Shown: one piece after another, positions 23,690 through 34,659 of the stretch
How the letters are laid out: every line of letters starts with the position of its first letter
Numbering within the stretch: position 1 is the stretch's first letter
DNA from: Geosiphon pyriformis
Taxonomy: Eukaryota; Glomeromycota; Glomeromycetes; Archaeosporales; Geosiphonaceae
Reading direction: 5' to 3'
Assembly (NCBI GenBank): GCA_016748015.1
Contig: JAAOMT010000664.1
Location: 552,786-616,785 of the forward strand
Length of the DNA: 64,000 nucleotides
Notes under the pieces: model-generated
What the model saw: only the letters and a program-made list of their open reading frames with translations
The model's database searches: none
What the model was told of the DNA's origin: nothing
Position numbers and translations under genes: made by a program

Positions 23690-24892
23690 GAACCAGAGAA
23701 AAAGACAATATTATTTAACATGCACTCAGATCCAACAGCAGGACATTTTCATAAAAAAGCAACCATAGAAAGAACCAGAAAAAGATACTATTGGCCATCA
23801 ATGTATTCAGATATCATCCAATATGTTCAAAATTGTGATGCTTGTCAAAAAAGAGGAGAAACAAAACCCAGTGAACCATTAAGACCAACTAAAGTGGAAC
23901 AACCATTCCACTGTATCAGAATTGACTTAGTCAGACCATTAACAATCACCAGCAGAGACAACAGATATATTGCAGTAGCCATAAATTATCTCACAAAATG
24001 GCCAAAAGCAAAAGCCATTCAAAGAGCAGATGCAGAATCCATTGCCAAATTTGTCCATTAAGATTTGATCTGTTGACATGAATGTCCAAAAAACTACTAT
24101 CAAATCAAGAAACTCACTTTGTAAATAGAACATTAGCAGAATTAAGTCAAAGATTTGGAATAAAAAGACCATTATCATCACCATACCATTTACAAACAAA
24201 TGGACTAGTCAAAAGATTTAACAGGACATTGTGTGAAGGAATCACCAAGATCAGTCAAAAAAACCAGGATGAATAGGATTTGTTCATATCATTAATATTA
24301 TTTGCTTATCAAACAATGAAGCAAGACACTACACAAGCAACACAATTTGAATTAGTATACAGTAGAACAGCAACATTACCAATTGAGATAGAAGTCAATA
24401 TTTATCCAGTAGAACCAATAACTAAAGACAATTTTAAGAAAACATTGCTAAGAAGAACATATGACTTGATGAAAACTCTAGAAAACAAGTGACAAAGAGC
24501 AGCTGATAATATCTAAAAGTCACAAGAGAAACAAAAAAAAAGACATGATAACCAACTACCAGATAAACCAGTTGAATTTAAGATTGAAGACAAAGTACTT
24601 TTATATTGTACCAAAGTGGAAAAACAATGGAGTGGAAAATTCGACTCCAAATGAAACAGACCATTTTACATAGAAAAAATTCTAGGAAATAGAGCTTATA
24701 AATTAAGATAGGACAACAAAATTTTAGCCAAAGCAGCACATAGTGATTGACTGAAACCATATCACCAGATAGTATTATCATTTACCAATAACATTCCACA
24801 ACTGGAAGTACAAAGAATATTAGTTCAACCAGATGAGATTCCATGAGATCTGGAACCAATCATAGTTATTGAACCAAACATGTCAAATTAAA
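23690..24892 (+). pseudogene. Integrase of element C
   Basis: The zinc domain reads NMHSDPTAGHFHKKATIE and NCDACQKRGETKPSE. The core begins CIRIDLVRPLTI (first Asp). The segment around 24080 carries a 1-nt loss, so the second Asp region (family form LSDQGTHFVN) is out of frame. The Glu region reads TNGLVKRFNRTLCEGI with Lys for Glu. The C-terminal part reads FKIEDKVLLYCTKVEKQW. It ends near LEPIIVIEPNMSN. Non-functional. Confidence 0.88.
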
Positions 24893-24944
24893 CAAACCAA
24901 AAGAGTATATAAAGACACAGTATATGTGACAAAAGCAACCAAGA

Positions 24945-25574
24945 AAAATGGAAATACCAGATTATATTTACACCATAGTACAACAATTGTTCTAGGCCTT
25001 AAGTCAACAACAGTTAGACATGGAAATTATTATTAACAACCAAATAATTTGCTATCAAAACACTTAAAAAAAGACAACAAATACATTATATCAGTGACCA
25101 TCAAAGAATGATAAAAACTGGACAGATAACTTAATAGAAAAAGTGAAGAACACTTTTGGGAAAATACCTATTATGGCACCAACAGAAGAGCTTACAAAAG
25201 AAAATTGGAAGCAATGAACAGAACAACTTCCAATATTATATTACTACTACCAATTAAGTCAAAAGTTGAATATTCAGGAGTTGTATATCGAGAATATTCA
25301 ACCAAGACATAATACAACAAATTGAAGAATTTATCAAAAAGAAAACAAATTCAACACTACATATTAAAACAATGTACTGACTATACAACATATTTTGGAA
25401 CTATCTAGAAATACTGTTACACTCTGACATGGAAACCATAACTATTAACCAATGGGGAAGAATAAACAATACACAAGTAGAAGACGTAAGAAACAGAGTT
25501 AAACAAACAATACTTAAAAAAGAAGTATTAGAATTAATTCAAAATGAAGATTTTGACAGAGCTCAATATTAAAA
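24945..25574 (+). pseudogene. Post-integrase ORF of unknown function, element C
   Basis: Starts MEIPDYIYTIVQQLF, matching MEITDNIHLLAQQLF in A. It is badly broken by stops and frame slips, but the end block (MGRINNTQVEDVRNRVKQT, then FDRAQY) aligns with A and ends just before a purine tract and the 3' LTR. Function unknown. Confidence 0.55.
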
Positions 25575-25586
25575 AAGAGGAGATAA

Positions 25587-26444
25587 TATTATTCATAAAA
25601 AGAAAACAGATATAGAAAAATAGTAGACCAATAAGAGAGTAGTAGTTAGCACATGAGCACATTGCTCAGCAATGTGGAGCAATATCAAAAATCATAGCAC
25701 ATTGCTTAGCAATATAGAGCAATGTTAGAAAATATAGCACATTGTTCAGCAATATAAGCATTACTTGAGAAATTATAGCACATTGCTCGAGAATGTGAGT
25801 GATCTCATAGAACCCAAATTATGTATATATAGTAGTAGCATTAGAAGTAAAAAAGACAGACCTTCCAGTTTAGAGTTCATCTAAGCAACTTTTCAAATTA
25901 ACAAATATCATTTACTATCTCAATCCACTCTCTACTATTAACATGAAATATTGATAGTAATTGATACTTAACCACACTGGAACAATAGCTCTTGATCATG
26001 GCTATTGATGAGATACTAACTTGTAATTGTTTTTGTTCATTTTTTTTATCTTCTTTTATTTCTTTCATTTTCTTTTTGTTATTTTTTTTGGAGTTACTAA
26101 TTAATTGAAAATTAAGCACTGAGATATTGATGTCAAGAATAGCCTGGTAAAAGACCCAAAAATAAGGGTAGAAAAAGAACATATATATATTAATGGATAG
26201 CTTACCAGAAGAGCATCTCTGCCAGATTACTGGCCACCATGCTGAAAAAAAAATTTGATGGAATTGTGATTCCAGGAGGCTATGAAAAAGACAACAATTA
26301 AATTTCTGTTCATTATACAAAAAACTTAATGTTAAAACCTTCAGATACAACCAACATACTAGTATCACTAGCATTATCAAGATATTGAGCACCAAGTTAC
26401 AGATTTGTTATTTGATTTGAGACCCCAAATAATCATTTGTAACA
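25587..26444 (+). repeat. 3' LTR of element C
   Basis: 858 bp, matching 16379-17234. Its first bases read TATTATTCAT where the 5' copy has TGTTACTCAT. The U3 repeat carries one more partial ATTGCTC unit (about 25780-25800) than the 5' LTR. A purine tract (AAAAAAGAGGAGATAA) precedes it. Confidence 0.9.
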
Positions 26445-27065
26445 ATGAATAAGACTTGATTATACCATCAGTATTATTTACTTATCAGACAATAAAGCAA
26501 GATACTACACAAGCAACACTATTTGAATTAGTATATGATAGAACAGCAACATTACCAATAGAGATAAAAGTCAACACTTATCCAACAAAACCAATAACTA
26601 AAGACAATTTGCAGAAAACATTGCTAAGAAAAACATATAATTTGATGAAAACACTAGAAAACAAATGGCAAAAAGCAGCTGATAATATTCAAAAGTCACA
26701 AAAAAAACAAAAAAAAAGACATGATAACCAACTACCAGATAAACCAGTTGAATTCAAGATTGGAAACAAAGTACTTTTACATTGTATTAAAGTAGAAAAA
26801 CAGTGGAGTAGAAAATTTGACCCCAAATGGGATGGGCCATTTTACATAGAAAAAATTCTTGGAAATAGAGCTTATAAATTAAGATAGAACAACAAAATAT
26901 TAGCCAAAGCAGCACATGATGATTGACTGAAACCATATTACCATATAGTGTCACCATCTACCAGCAATATTCTACAATTAAAAGTATAGAGAATACTAGT
27001 CCAACCAGATAAAATTCTATGAGATCTGGAACCAATCATAATTATTGGACCAAACATGTAAAATT
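26445..27065 (+). pseudogene. Integrase of element A, C-terminal part
   Basis: After a TAA in place of the Trp codon at 26450, the region 26456-26887 is open. It reads IPSVLFTYQTIKQDTTQATL, GRTATLP-type DRTATLPIEIKV, FKIGNKVLLHCIKVEKQW and DGPFYIEKILGNRAYKL. This is the core end plus the SH3-like DNA-binding part. It joins in frame with 15790-16378 once C is ignored. Confidence 0.88.
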
Positions 27066-27120
27066 GAACAAGAAAAAGAGTATATAAAGATATAATAGAT
27101 GTAACAAAAGACTTCAAAAA

Positions 27121-27748
27121 AATGGAAATTACTGACAATATCCACTTACTAGCACAACAACTTTTCCAATTAATTCAACAACAGAATATAGAAATTACTA
27201 TCAATCAACAAATTATTTGATACCGAGATACTAGAAAAATACCCAAATACAAAAGTCAAAAAAAAACAGAAAACACTATCGACAAAATAGTTCTGAAGAT
27301 AAAATTAGCAATAGAAGAACCAACAAGTGTCACTACATATTAGGAATTGACCAAAAAAACTTGAAAATGGTGAATACACGAATTTCCAAAAAACTTTTGC
27401 TATTTCTACTTGGAATGACACTTGAATATTCAAAACCAAACAAAGTGATTATTCAACACAACAATATTGCAACAACTAGAACAGTTTGTAAGAAAAAACA
27501 ATTTGACTACACAAGCAAGAGCCATCTATTGGCTACATACTGGATTTCAAGACAGACCAGAAATCTTATTTCATCCAAAAATAGACTCTATTATAGTTAA
27601 CCAAATGGGAAAAATAACTAACACCCAATTTGAAAAATTACAAAACAAAATAACTCAAGTAATTCTCGAAAAAGAAGTTCAAAAAATACTCAAAAACAGT
27701 GAATTAAAGTTAGAAGATTTGGGAGATCTCAATAGAGCTCAATATTAA
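27121..27748 (+). pseudogene. Post-integrase ORF of unknown function, element A
   Basis: Starts MEITDNIHLLAQQLFQLIQQ. Stops interrupt it to about 27466, then it is open to 27748: QQLEQFVRKNNLTTQARAIY, QMGKITNTQFEKLQNKI and LKLEDLGDLNRAQY. It is mostly charged and helical in character, with no membrane segment. It ends 14 bases before the LTR, with a purine tract between. Shared with B, C and (as a remnant) G; unknown function. Confidence 0.6.
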
Positions 27749-27762
27749 AAAAGGAAGAATAA

Positions 27763-28637
27763 TGTTACTTATAGAACATAGGAAGTATATTAGCATATAA
27801 ATTAGCCAATCAGAAGTAGCCGTAGTAAATGTAGAATTCCAGGATTTCTCTCAAAAAAAATTGCAGGATTCCAGGAGTTTTAGGATTCTTGTACAAGGAA
27901 TTACAGAATTTTAGAATTCCAGAGTTCCTCTTAAGAGAAATTGCAGGATTCCAGGAATTCTAGGATTCCTGGTGTGAAGAATTGGGGAATTGAGAAATCT
28001 TAATTATGTATATATAGCAGTAGTGTTAGAAGCAAAAAGAGACAGAATCTTTTAGTTAGAGACCTCTTAGTTTAGATTTCATCTAAGCGACTTTCTAATT
28101 CACAAATATCAAATAAATAACTATTTTCTATCTCAATCTCACTCTCCACTATCAACATCTTATGTTGATAGTAATTGATACTTAAACACACTGGAACAAT
28201 AGCTCTTGATTATGGTTATTGACAGGATACTAACATTCATTGTCTTGGCTTATTTCTTTTATCTTCTTTTATTTCTGTTATTTCTTTTGTTTTACTAATT
28301 ACTTGAAAATTAAGCACTGAGATATTGATGTTACAGATAGCCTGGTAAAAGATCCTAAAGGAAGGGTATAGAAATTGAGAATTTAAGGATAGCTTACCAG
28401 AAGGGTATCTCTGCTAAGATTACTGGCCACCATGCTGAGAAAAAAATTTGATGGAATTGTGATTCCAGAAGGCTATTGGAAAAACAACCATTGAATCTCT
28501 GTCTATTATACAAAGGACTCTACAACAAAATCTTTAGATAAAACAACACCTTCAGATATTATCAACAATTTTATCAATTGAGCACCAAGTTATGGGTTTG
28601 TTATTTGATTTAAGACTCCAAATAATTACCTGTAACA
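27763..28637 (+). repeat. 3' LTR of element A with GGATTCC-type repeats
   Basis: 875 bp from TGTTACTTAT to CCTGTAACA. The U3 part carries repeats built on TTGCAGGATTCCAGGA (27869 and 27942) and further AGGATTCC/GGAATTC variants. The TATA stretch is at about 28010. It matches the H LTR (55623-56504) throughout, and the C LTR mainly in the downstream half. The four bases after it (GTAC) are the predicted target duplication; the left copy lies outside the window. Confidence 0.9.
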
Positions 28638-29368
28638 GTACAGATTTCTATAAAAGCATTTCAAATAAGTAGTAACTGCTTTATTATTGTTTTGTTTAAT
28701 AATAAAACTAGTTAACAAATAATTGATGCTGTTATTATTATTGAAATACTGTAAAAACACAGTTTTAAATGCATTATAATTTTGGAGTTTGTTTACAAGA
28801 TTCTGGTACCACAAGTTAATAGTGTTCTAAAAAAAGTATAAGATGACTTGAAATACTCTAGTATTATTTTATCCATGGCTATAATGGTTTTTGCTATATT
28901 GTTTAGCCATGTTTAAGCATTGTTCTTTTTACTAATAAATTTTTTGAGTTTTGTGATTGGTACATAAGTCATTAGTGTGAGTAGTAATAATTGTTGTAGT
29001 TATTACTAAGCAGCAATTGGTGCTATTAGTAGTTGATTAATTAAAATAACAAGAGGCAAGTTTCCTGAAAAAATAAGAGCTGGATTTGAATTGTTTAAGT
29101 TTGGCTGAGTTTGAACAATTAGAATTTGAATTTTTATATTATTTAAAATTGGGTTTTGATTATTATTTTTCTGATTGCTGTTTTTTTCTGAATTAGTGTT
29201 TTTTTAATGACTAATAGATCCGAAATTTGGTTGAAATAACAATAATTAAAGTCTTAATAGTGTTATTAATTGTGATTTAAATTCTTTAAAGAAATTGCCA
29301 TGAGTTCTTAATAGTTTGGCTTTTTCTTAATTATTTTGGAATAATACTCTAAATAATAGTATTTTTAC

Positions 29369-30104
29369 TGTTATGGTTGAAACTTATACTTTTTATTAAT
29401 TATCACATGTATTAGCCACTAATGTCATATAAATTAGCCACTCTATTTTTAGATGATGATCATTGACCTGATCAATGACCTGACCATTAACCTGATTATT
29501 GACTTGATTATTGACCTAATTATTAATCTAATCAATAACCTGATCATTGACCTGACCATTGACCTGATTATTGACCATTTTTGACAACTATATAAGCAAT
29601 GAATCTCTTAACTGTAGAAAAACATATTCAAAATAATCAAGAATAAATAAAATAACAACTTTTATCTCAATTATTCTCTTATTGCTAATTTCTCTTTTTC
29701 TATTTTCAAGTATCCGAATATTTTGAAATAAAAGATTACTTGTTGGTTATTTCCTATCCTTTTCTTGAAATGTATAAGTGTAGCATTTGAAGATTATTGA
29801 ATAAAACGTGACTAAAGAGCACATTTGATACTTGATATTGAATTCTAAGAGTGCTGACATGAGGCATAGAATTATACTAAGTGTGATCATTTGTTGACAG
29901 TACGGACTATTCCTCTACTTTCAAATTCCCCAGTTACCTTTTTAAAAAAATAGCAACTGAGATATTTTATGAGACTGATCTCACACATTGAATCCATACT
30001 TATTCAATTCACTCTTTGAAGTTGAAATTCCTTTGATTATTTCCATTACCCTATAATTCTGTTCTCTCTTGCTATCTGTTAGCTTGTTATTCCAACTCAT
30101 AACA
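29369..30104 (+). repeat. Solo LTR, second family (E), inside F
   Basis: 736 bp, TGTTATGGTT to ACTCATAACA, flanked on both sides by TTAC (29365-29368 and 30105-30108), a perfect 4-bp target duplication. No internal region is present, so it is a recombinational remnant. The same family gives the LTR at 52123-52839 and the fragment at 55551-55622. Confidence 0.9.
29457..29576 (+). repeat. Ten 12-bp repeats in the E-family LTR
   Basis: Ten consecutive 12-bp units of the type TGATTATTGACC, differing at one to three positions, make up 120 bp of U3. The J LTR carries a more decayed version at about 52205-52310. Such arrays in U3 may bind a regulator, but no factor is evident. Confidence 0.85.
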
Positions 30105-30639
30105 TTACTATTAATGTTAATATAGATTTGGATGATATGTAAATACTACTTTCTGGTATATAATAATATGATAGATGAATAGATGAAATAATTTTTGGTT
30201 TTTTCTAAATAGACTGTTGTATTTTTTTTGGTATTCTTGTTAAAGTTTATAATTTCTCTTTGTTTGCAAAGATAATAAAAAATCTTTGTTAAGTGTAATT
30301 CTCAATTTCTCAATTTATTTTTGCAATTAATAAGATAAACAAATAATTTTATAAAAACATGGTGCTTTGGAGTAATTTACTATAAAAATTGTTAAGAGCA
30401 GCTTCTGAATTTTTTGGTTTCCCAAGTAGAATGTAATTTTTTCATTGACATAAAAGTTGAAAACTAATTCTGCTAACCAATAGTTACTTATAAGTTTGAG
30501 ATAAATTTGATAATATTAAAATAAAAATTTGGTAAATCTTAAATAGTTTGTTTCTATTACTTCTAATTCTGCCACTTTTCTGAATGATTGATGTTGATGC
30601 TAGTTTTCTGTTGAATTATATTTTACAAAGAGCATTAAG

Positions 30640-31445
30640 TGTTACAGGTAATTTTTGGGGTGTTAAAACAAATAACAAATCCATAACTTGATGCTCAATA
30701 GTTGTTAATAATAGTAATTTCTGAAGATTTTAAAGTTTAAAAGTTTTGGTTAAGTCTTTTATATAATATACAGAGATTCAATTAATGATTTTTTTTGTGA
30801 ATTTTTTTTTCAGTATGGTGGCCAGTTTATTCTGGCAGTTGTGCTTTTCTAATAAGCTATCTTTAAATTTCTACTTTTGTTCTTGAGTTTTTACCAAACT
30901 ATTTTTGATGTTAATTACTCAATGTTTAATCTTTTTAATTAATTAGTAAACAACAAAAAAAATAAAATAAAAATAAAATAAAATAAAAAATAAAAAATTA
31001 GTATCTTGTTAATAACCATAATTAAGAGTTATTAGTTCAGCGTGATTAAGTATTGAATTCTATTAACATGAAGTGTTAATAGTGTGGAATAAATTAATAT
31101 TTCTTTAATTAAGTAATAATAACATAAATTTGGATAATAATAAATGTTTTATTAATATAAGTATAATTCCACTTCAAGTTATAGAAAACTATTTTTTAAA
31201 AAGAAAAATATTGTTGTTTTGAACTGAATTGTCTCTATTGAATACTTTTTCTGCTTTTAATACTCTTATTATATATATATAATTTGTGTTATACAAGATT
31301 CTTTAAAATTTTTTAATTTCTTTGAAAAAAATTCTGGAATTCTGTAATTTTTTGAAAGAAATTTTGGAAATTTTTTTTTTATTACACTTATTTCTGATTG
31401 GTTATTTTATCTACTTATAATAATTTCTAATCTTTATAAATAACA
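30640..31445 (-). repeat. 5' LTR of element F, minus strand
   Basis: 806 bp. Read on the minus strand it begins TGTTATTTATAAAG and ends TTACCTGTAACA, matching the A LTR in both halves. It is inserted at the C-terminal end of the K integrase tail, whose reading stops at 31446. Confidence 0.85.
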
Positions 31446-31860
31446 ATATTAATTTTGTTATATGGTAAGAATTATTCAAAATTTTTAACTTGTATTTTAA
31501 TTTATATAATTTGTTATTGATAATTTTAACTATTTTACATATAAAAAACTTATTATTTATATTTGAATGATTAATTTTTGAAATCTTAATTTGCACAAAA
31601 TTTTCAATTTTATAAGATATTTTTTGTTTTGTATTTTTACAAAATATTTTTTTTGGTATTTTTTTAATATTATTAAGATATAAGTTATAAGCAATTTAAC
31701 ATATTTTGTAATAATTAGTAGATAAGTTAGAAATATTGTGTAGTATATTTTTTTAGTTATCATTATCTTATTAAAAAAATTAATATAGAAAATAAATATA
31801 AAAAAAACAAAAAAACAAAAATATTATCTTGTTACTTAAAATTATAATTGAAAAAATTTA
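31446..31860 (-). pseudogene. Integrase C-terminal tail of element K
   Basis: On the minus strand two overlapping frames give KKYQKKYFVKIQNKKYLIKL, then SKINHSNINNKFFICKIV and NKLYKLKYKLKILNNSYHIT. This pattern resembles the tail of KRBA2/SCAND3-type integrase genes (a basic stretch, a 'PKIDRSNTDRP'-like segment, then 'GxxxxxYSxxEL'). It is the likely 3' end of the gene whose core is at 38395-39480. Assignment rests on recognition of a decayed pattern. Confidence 0.5.
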
Positions 31861-31989
31861 AAAATTATTAAAATAAGATTTAGTGCTTTTCAAAAAACTA
31901 TTAATTTTTTTTGTTTATTGCTTAATAATATTTTTCTTGATTTTTTTTGATTTTTTTTAATAGTATTTATTATTTAATATTACTATTGC

Positions 31990-32117
31990 TGGTTTAATCA
32001 TTATTGCTAATTATTTTGTTGGATATTTTAATATCAATACTACTGTTTTTATTAATTAATTTGCTATTGCTTTTGTTAATTATTTTACTATTGTTTTTGC
32101 TGGTTATTTTGTTATAA
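31990..32117 (-). repeat. Coding tandem repeat of K, left part
   Basis: The minus-strand frame NKITSKNNSKIINKSNSKLI is open for about 43 codons and continues the repeat at 37832-38284, from which it was separated by insertion of element G. Confidence 0.65.
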
Positions 32118-33087
32118 TATTACCCAAGTAAAAAACCAATTCAAAGCTATTAAAAAAAACGTAATTAATATGTAATAACATAAAAAAACATAATAATACA
32201 AAATAAAACATAATAATTTAGAATAATATAAATAATACAAAATAACTAGTCATAATATAAAATAACTAATTATAATATAAAAAAACAAAGCAATAACAAA
32301 AATAGTAAACAATAGCTAATAATAACAAATAATTGAAAAAAATCTTATAAAATTAAAGAATATATATAAAAACAAATAGTTATAGCAAATAAAAAAGACA
32401 GACAAAAGACAAAAATCCATTTTTTTAAAACATATCTTAACTTTAATTTAATAAAACTTTTTTATTTTAATTTTTTTATAAATTTTTTTATTCACTATTA
32501 AATAAAAAATATTATTTAATTCATTTATATTTAATTACAAAATTTATGTTGTCAAAATTAAATTAATTATTTTTTTTACTTTTATTCCAAATTAATGCTA
32601 TTAACATAAACAACTTCAGAATTTTAATAACTTGAACTAATTGTTCTTGATAATAACAATTAATAATACTAATTTTTCTTCTTTTTTTATTTTTTTTTAT
32701 TTTTGTAAAACAGTAACAAAAGAAATTAATTGTTTAAAAATAGACTTTATAATAATCTGGTAAAAAAAAGAAGCTTTTTTTAAGTTTGGATATTAATTTT
32801 ATCTTGTTAACTTACCAGAAAAACAAAAAAACTATGCCAAATTCTAATAATTGTATTTAATTAGCTTAGAAAAGATAGCTTATATTTACAATTGTAAATT
32901 GCCAAAAATACATCTTTATGTCTTATAATTAAAGAATTCTATAGATAAATTTACATATAGTAAAAACTTTCAAAGACTAATAAATCTTAACATGCTTTTT
33001 ATACAATCAAAAAAACTTTATAGCTTTTTTATTTAAATTTAAAACACCAAATATTATTATAATATCTTATTAAGTTTATTTGTAATA
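32118..33087 (+). repeat. 5' LTR of element G
   Basis: About 970 bp from TATTACCCAAG to TTTGTAATA, followed by TTTGGTGTTTTTTGTAAG, a decayed leader equal to TTTGGTGCTCCTTGTAAG in element C. It aligns with 36811-37831. Confidence 0.78.
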
Positions 33088-33142
33088 TTTGGTGTTTTTT
33101 GTAAGATTATAAAATCCACAAAGACAGAAATTCACAAAAATA

Positions 33143-34640
33143 ATGACTATTAAAACTATAAGAAAAAATTATTTATCATTTAAAAAAGTATTATATTATT
33201 ATTTTAAAAAAAATTTAAAAATATTAACAAAAATTATTATTACTGAAAACAATTTTATTTATTATATATATGTTAAAATTAACTATTTATTAAACCAAAT
33301 AACAGATACAGAAAAATTTAAAAAGCAAATTTACCAATAATTATTAACATATTCAACTTTAACTATTACAAAAATTATAGCCAAGACTTTTTTTTTAATT
33401 AACAAAAAAATTGAGTTATATACATAAAAACAATACCTTTAGTTAAAAAAAAACAAATATTAAAACCTAATTCCAAAGAATTTAAGTTTAACTTCAATAA
33501 TAATACACAAATTATACAGAAAAAAATCTTATTTATGATTAATAAAAAATTAAATTTTTTTTACTAATAACTTTTTTATATTATTAGACCCAAAAAGCAG
33601 AATTTTATTTAATCAACTTATTAAATTACAATTAAAAACTCTGAAAACTTTTGAGAATTTGTATTTTTAAGAACTCTAACCAAAATTTTTGGATTAAATT
33701 TCTAAAAGAATATAAATTTTTGTTTGAAAGTTTTATCTTAGCAACTAGTAACTTAAACAAAAGCACTTTCTCATAGACAACACTTCTAATCTGGCCATTA
33801 ACCAAATTAACAACTATTTTTTTAGAAAAAACATTTATATTGTAACTTATTAAAACAGTAAACAAAAAAAAACAATCAGTCTTAATATCAACAAAACAAT
33901 CAGACATACTTTTGTTAATATTCTTTTTGTTTAAACTTAAACAAATTTTTATTACTTAAGTTATGACTTATAAAGACATTGTTAGACTAAAAAAATTATT
34001 TAGTAAAAAAAACAATACATATATATAAATTGTAAAAGCTAAAAAAGCAATTAGAACTAATAATTAAAACAAAACCAGAACAATTCAAGTTTTTTTTTTA
34101 ACTGAAATTATAAACTCATAATACCAAAGTTTTAATTAAAAACCAATTAACTTTGTCACATTTAAACTTGTTTTTTTATAGTATTTTTGTGATTCAAATA
34201 CATTTATCAAACTACAAATTTAATTTAGTATAATAAAACAGAAAAATTATAAAACTGTAACTACTTATTTTGAAAAATTTAATTAAATTTTCTGCCAAAT
34301 TTAGGTAATTAAAAAAAACTATTACATCTCAAGTCAAGTTCTTAACTAATTTATCAAAAAACTAAGAAGCAATATTCTTTAATCTATTAGACTTTAATAT
34401 TTTAACAACTTATAAAAAACAGTAATACTTGTCTATAATTTCGAATCAATAGAAAAAAAAGCCAACCATATTCAAGCTGTTAATTTAGTCATAAATAAAA
34501 TCTCTAATATTGATGTAAAGTTTATTCAATTAAGTAAAAAATTGACTCAGAAAATTGAGAAATTTTTTGTTAAAAATACAAGAACTTATTTGGTTATTTA
34601 GCAAATCACAACTTAAAAGAAAATATGTAAAATAAAGTAC
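33143..34640 (+). pseudogene. gag of element G
   Basis: Starts MTIKTIRKNYLSFKKVLYYY at the point where C, F and H have GTG, so here the codon is ATG. It is open for 65 codons and aligns with the C gag start. After a long eroded stretch the capsid end reads AKKANHIQAVNLVINKISNI, matching EANHAQAVNLVMN. Very AT-rich, with dozens of stops. Confidence 0.72.
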
Positions 34641-34659
34641 TTATCTGCAGCAATTTTTA

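Larger units (their letters stand above)
16379..26444 (+). mobile_element. Ty3/gypsy-type element C, complete, nested in A
   Basis: About 10.1 kb with LTRs at both ends and the full domain order, including dUTPase and the post-integrase ORF. It sits inside the integrase of A. Flanks are ACAA (16375-16378) and ATGA (26445-26448). The matching site in H reads ACGA, so the duplication was probably ACGA with its CpG mutated on a different strand in each copy. It is closely related to A and H in protein but has its own U3 sequence. Confidence 0.93.
26445..28637 (+). mobile_element. Element A, piece 3 of 3
   Basis: Resumes the integrase of A exactly where piece 2 stopped, then carries the post-integrase ORF and the 3' LTR. 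Downstream sequence is the minus-strand gag of element F, so A lies inside F. Confidence 0.9.
28638..30600 (-). pseudogene. gag of element F, fragment interrupted by a solo LTR
   Basis: On the minus strand the start region reads AAAAGTGGCAGAATTAG (about 30570), again with GTG and no ATG. It then gives YWLAELVFNFYVNEKIT. After the solo LTR come the Pro/Gln-rich linker and the capsid block MWYQNLVNKLQNYNAF, NNNNSINYLLTSF and KAVTTYLKCFYRNLY, which aligns with A, C and H. Dead: many stops. Confidence 0.82.
28638..31445 (-). mobile_element. Element F, 5' part, minus strand
   Basis: Reading right to left: an LTR (31445-30640), leader and gag, ending where element A inserted. The rest of F should lie left of A, outside the window. 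It is more AT-shifted than A, B or C. It also contains a solo LTR of another family at 29369-30104. Confidence 0.85.
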
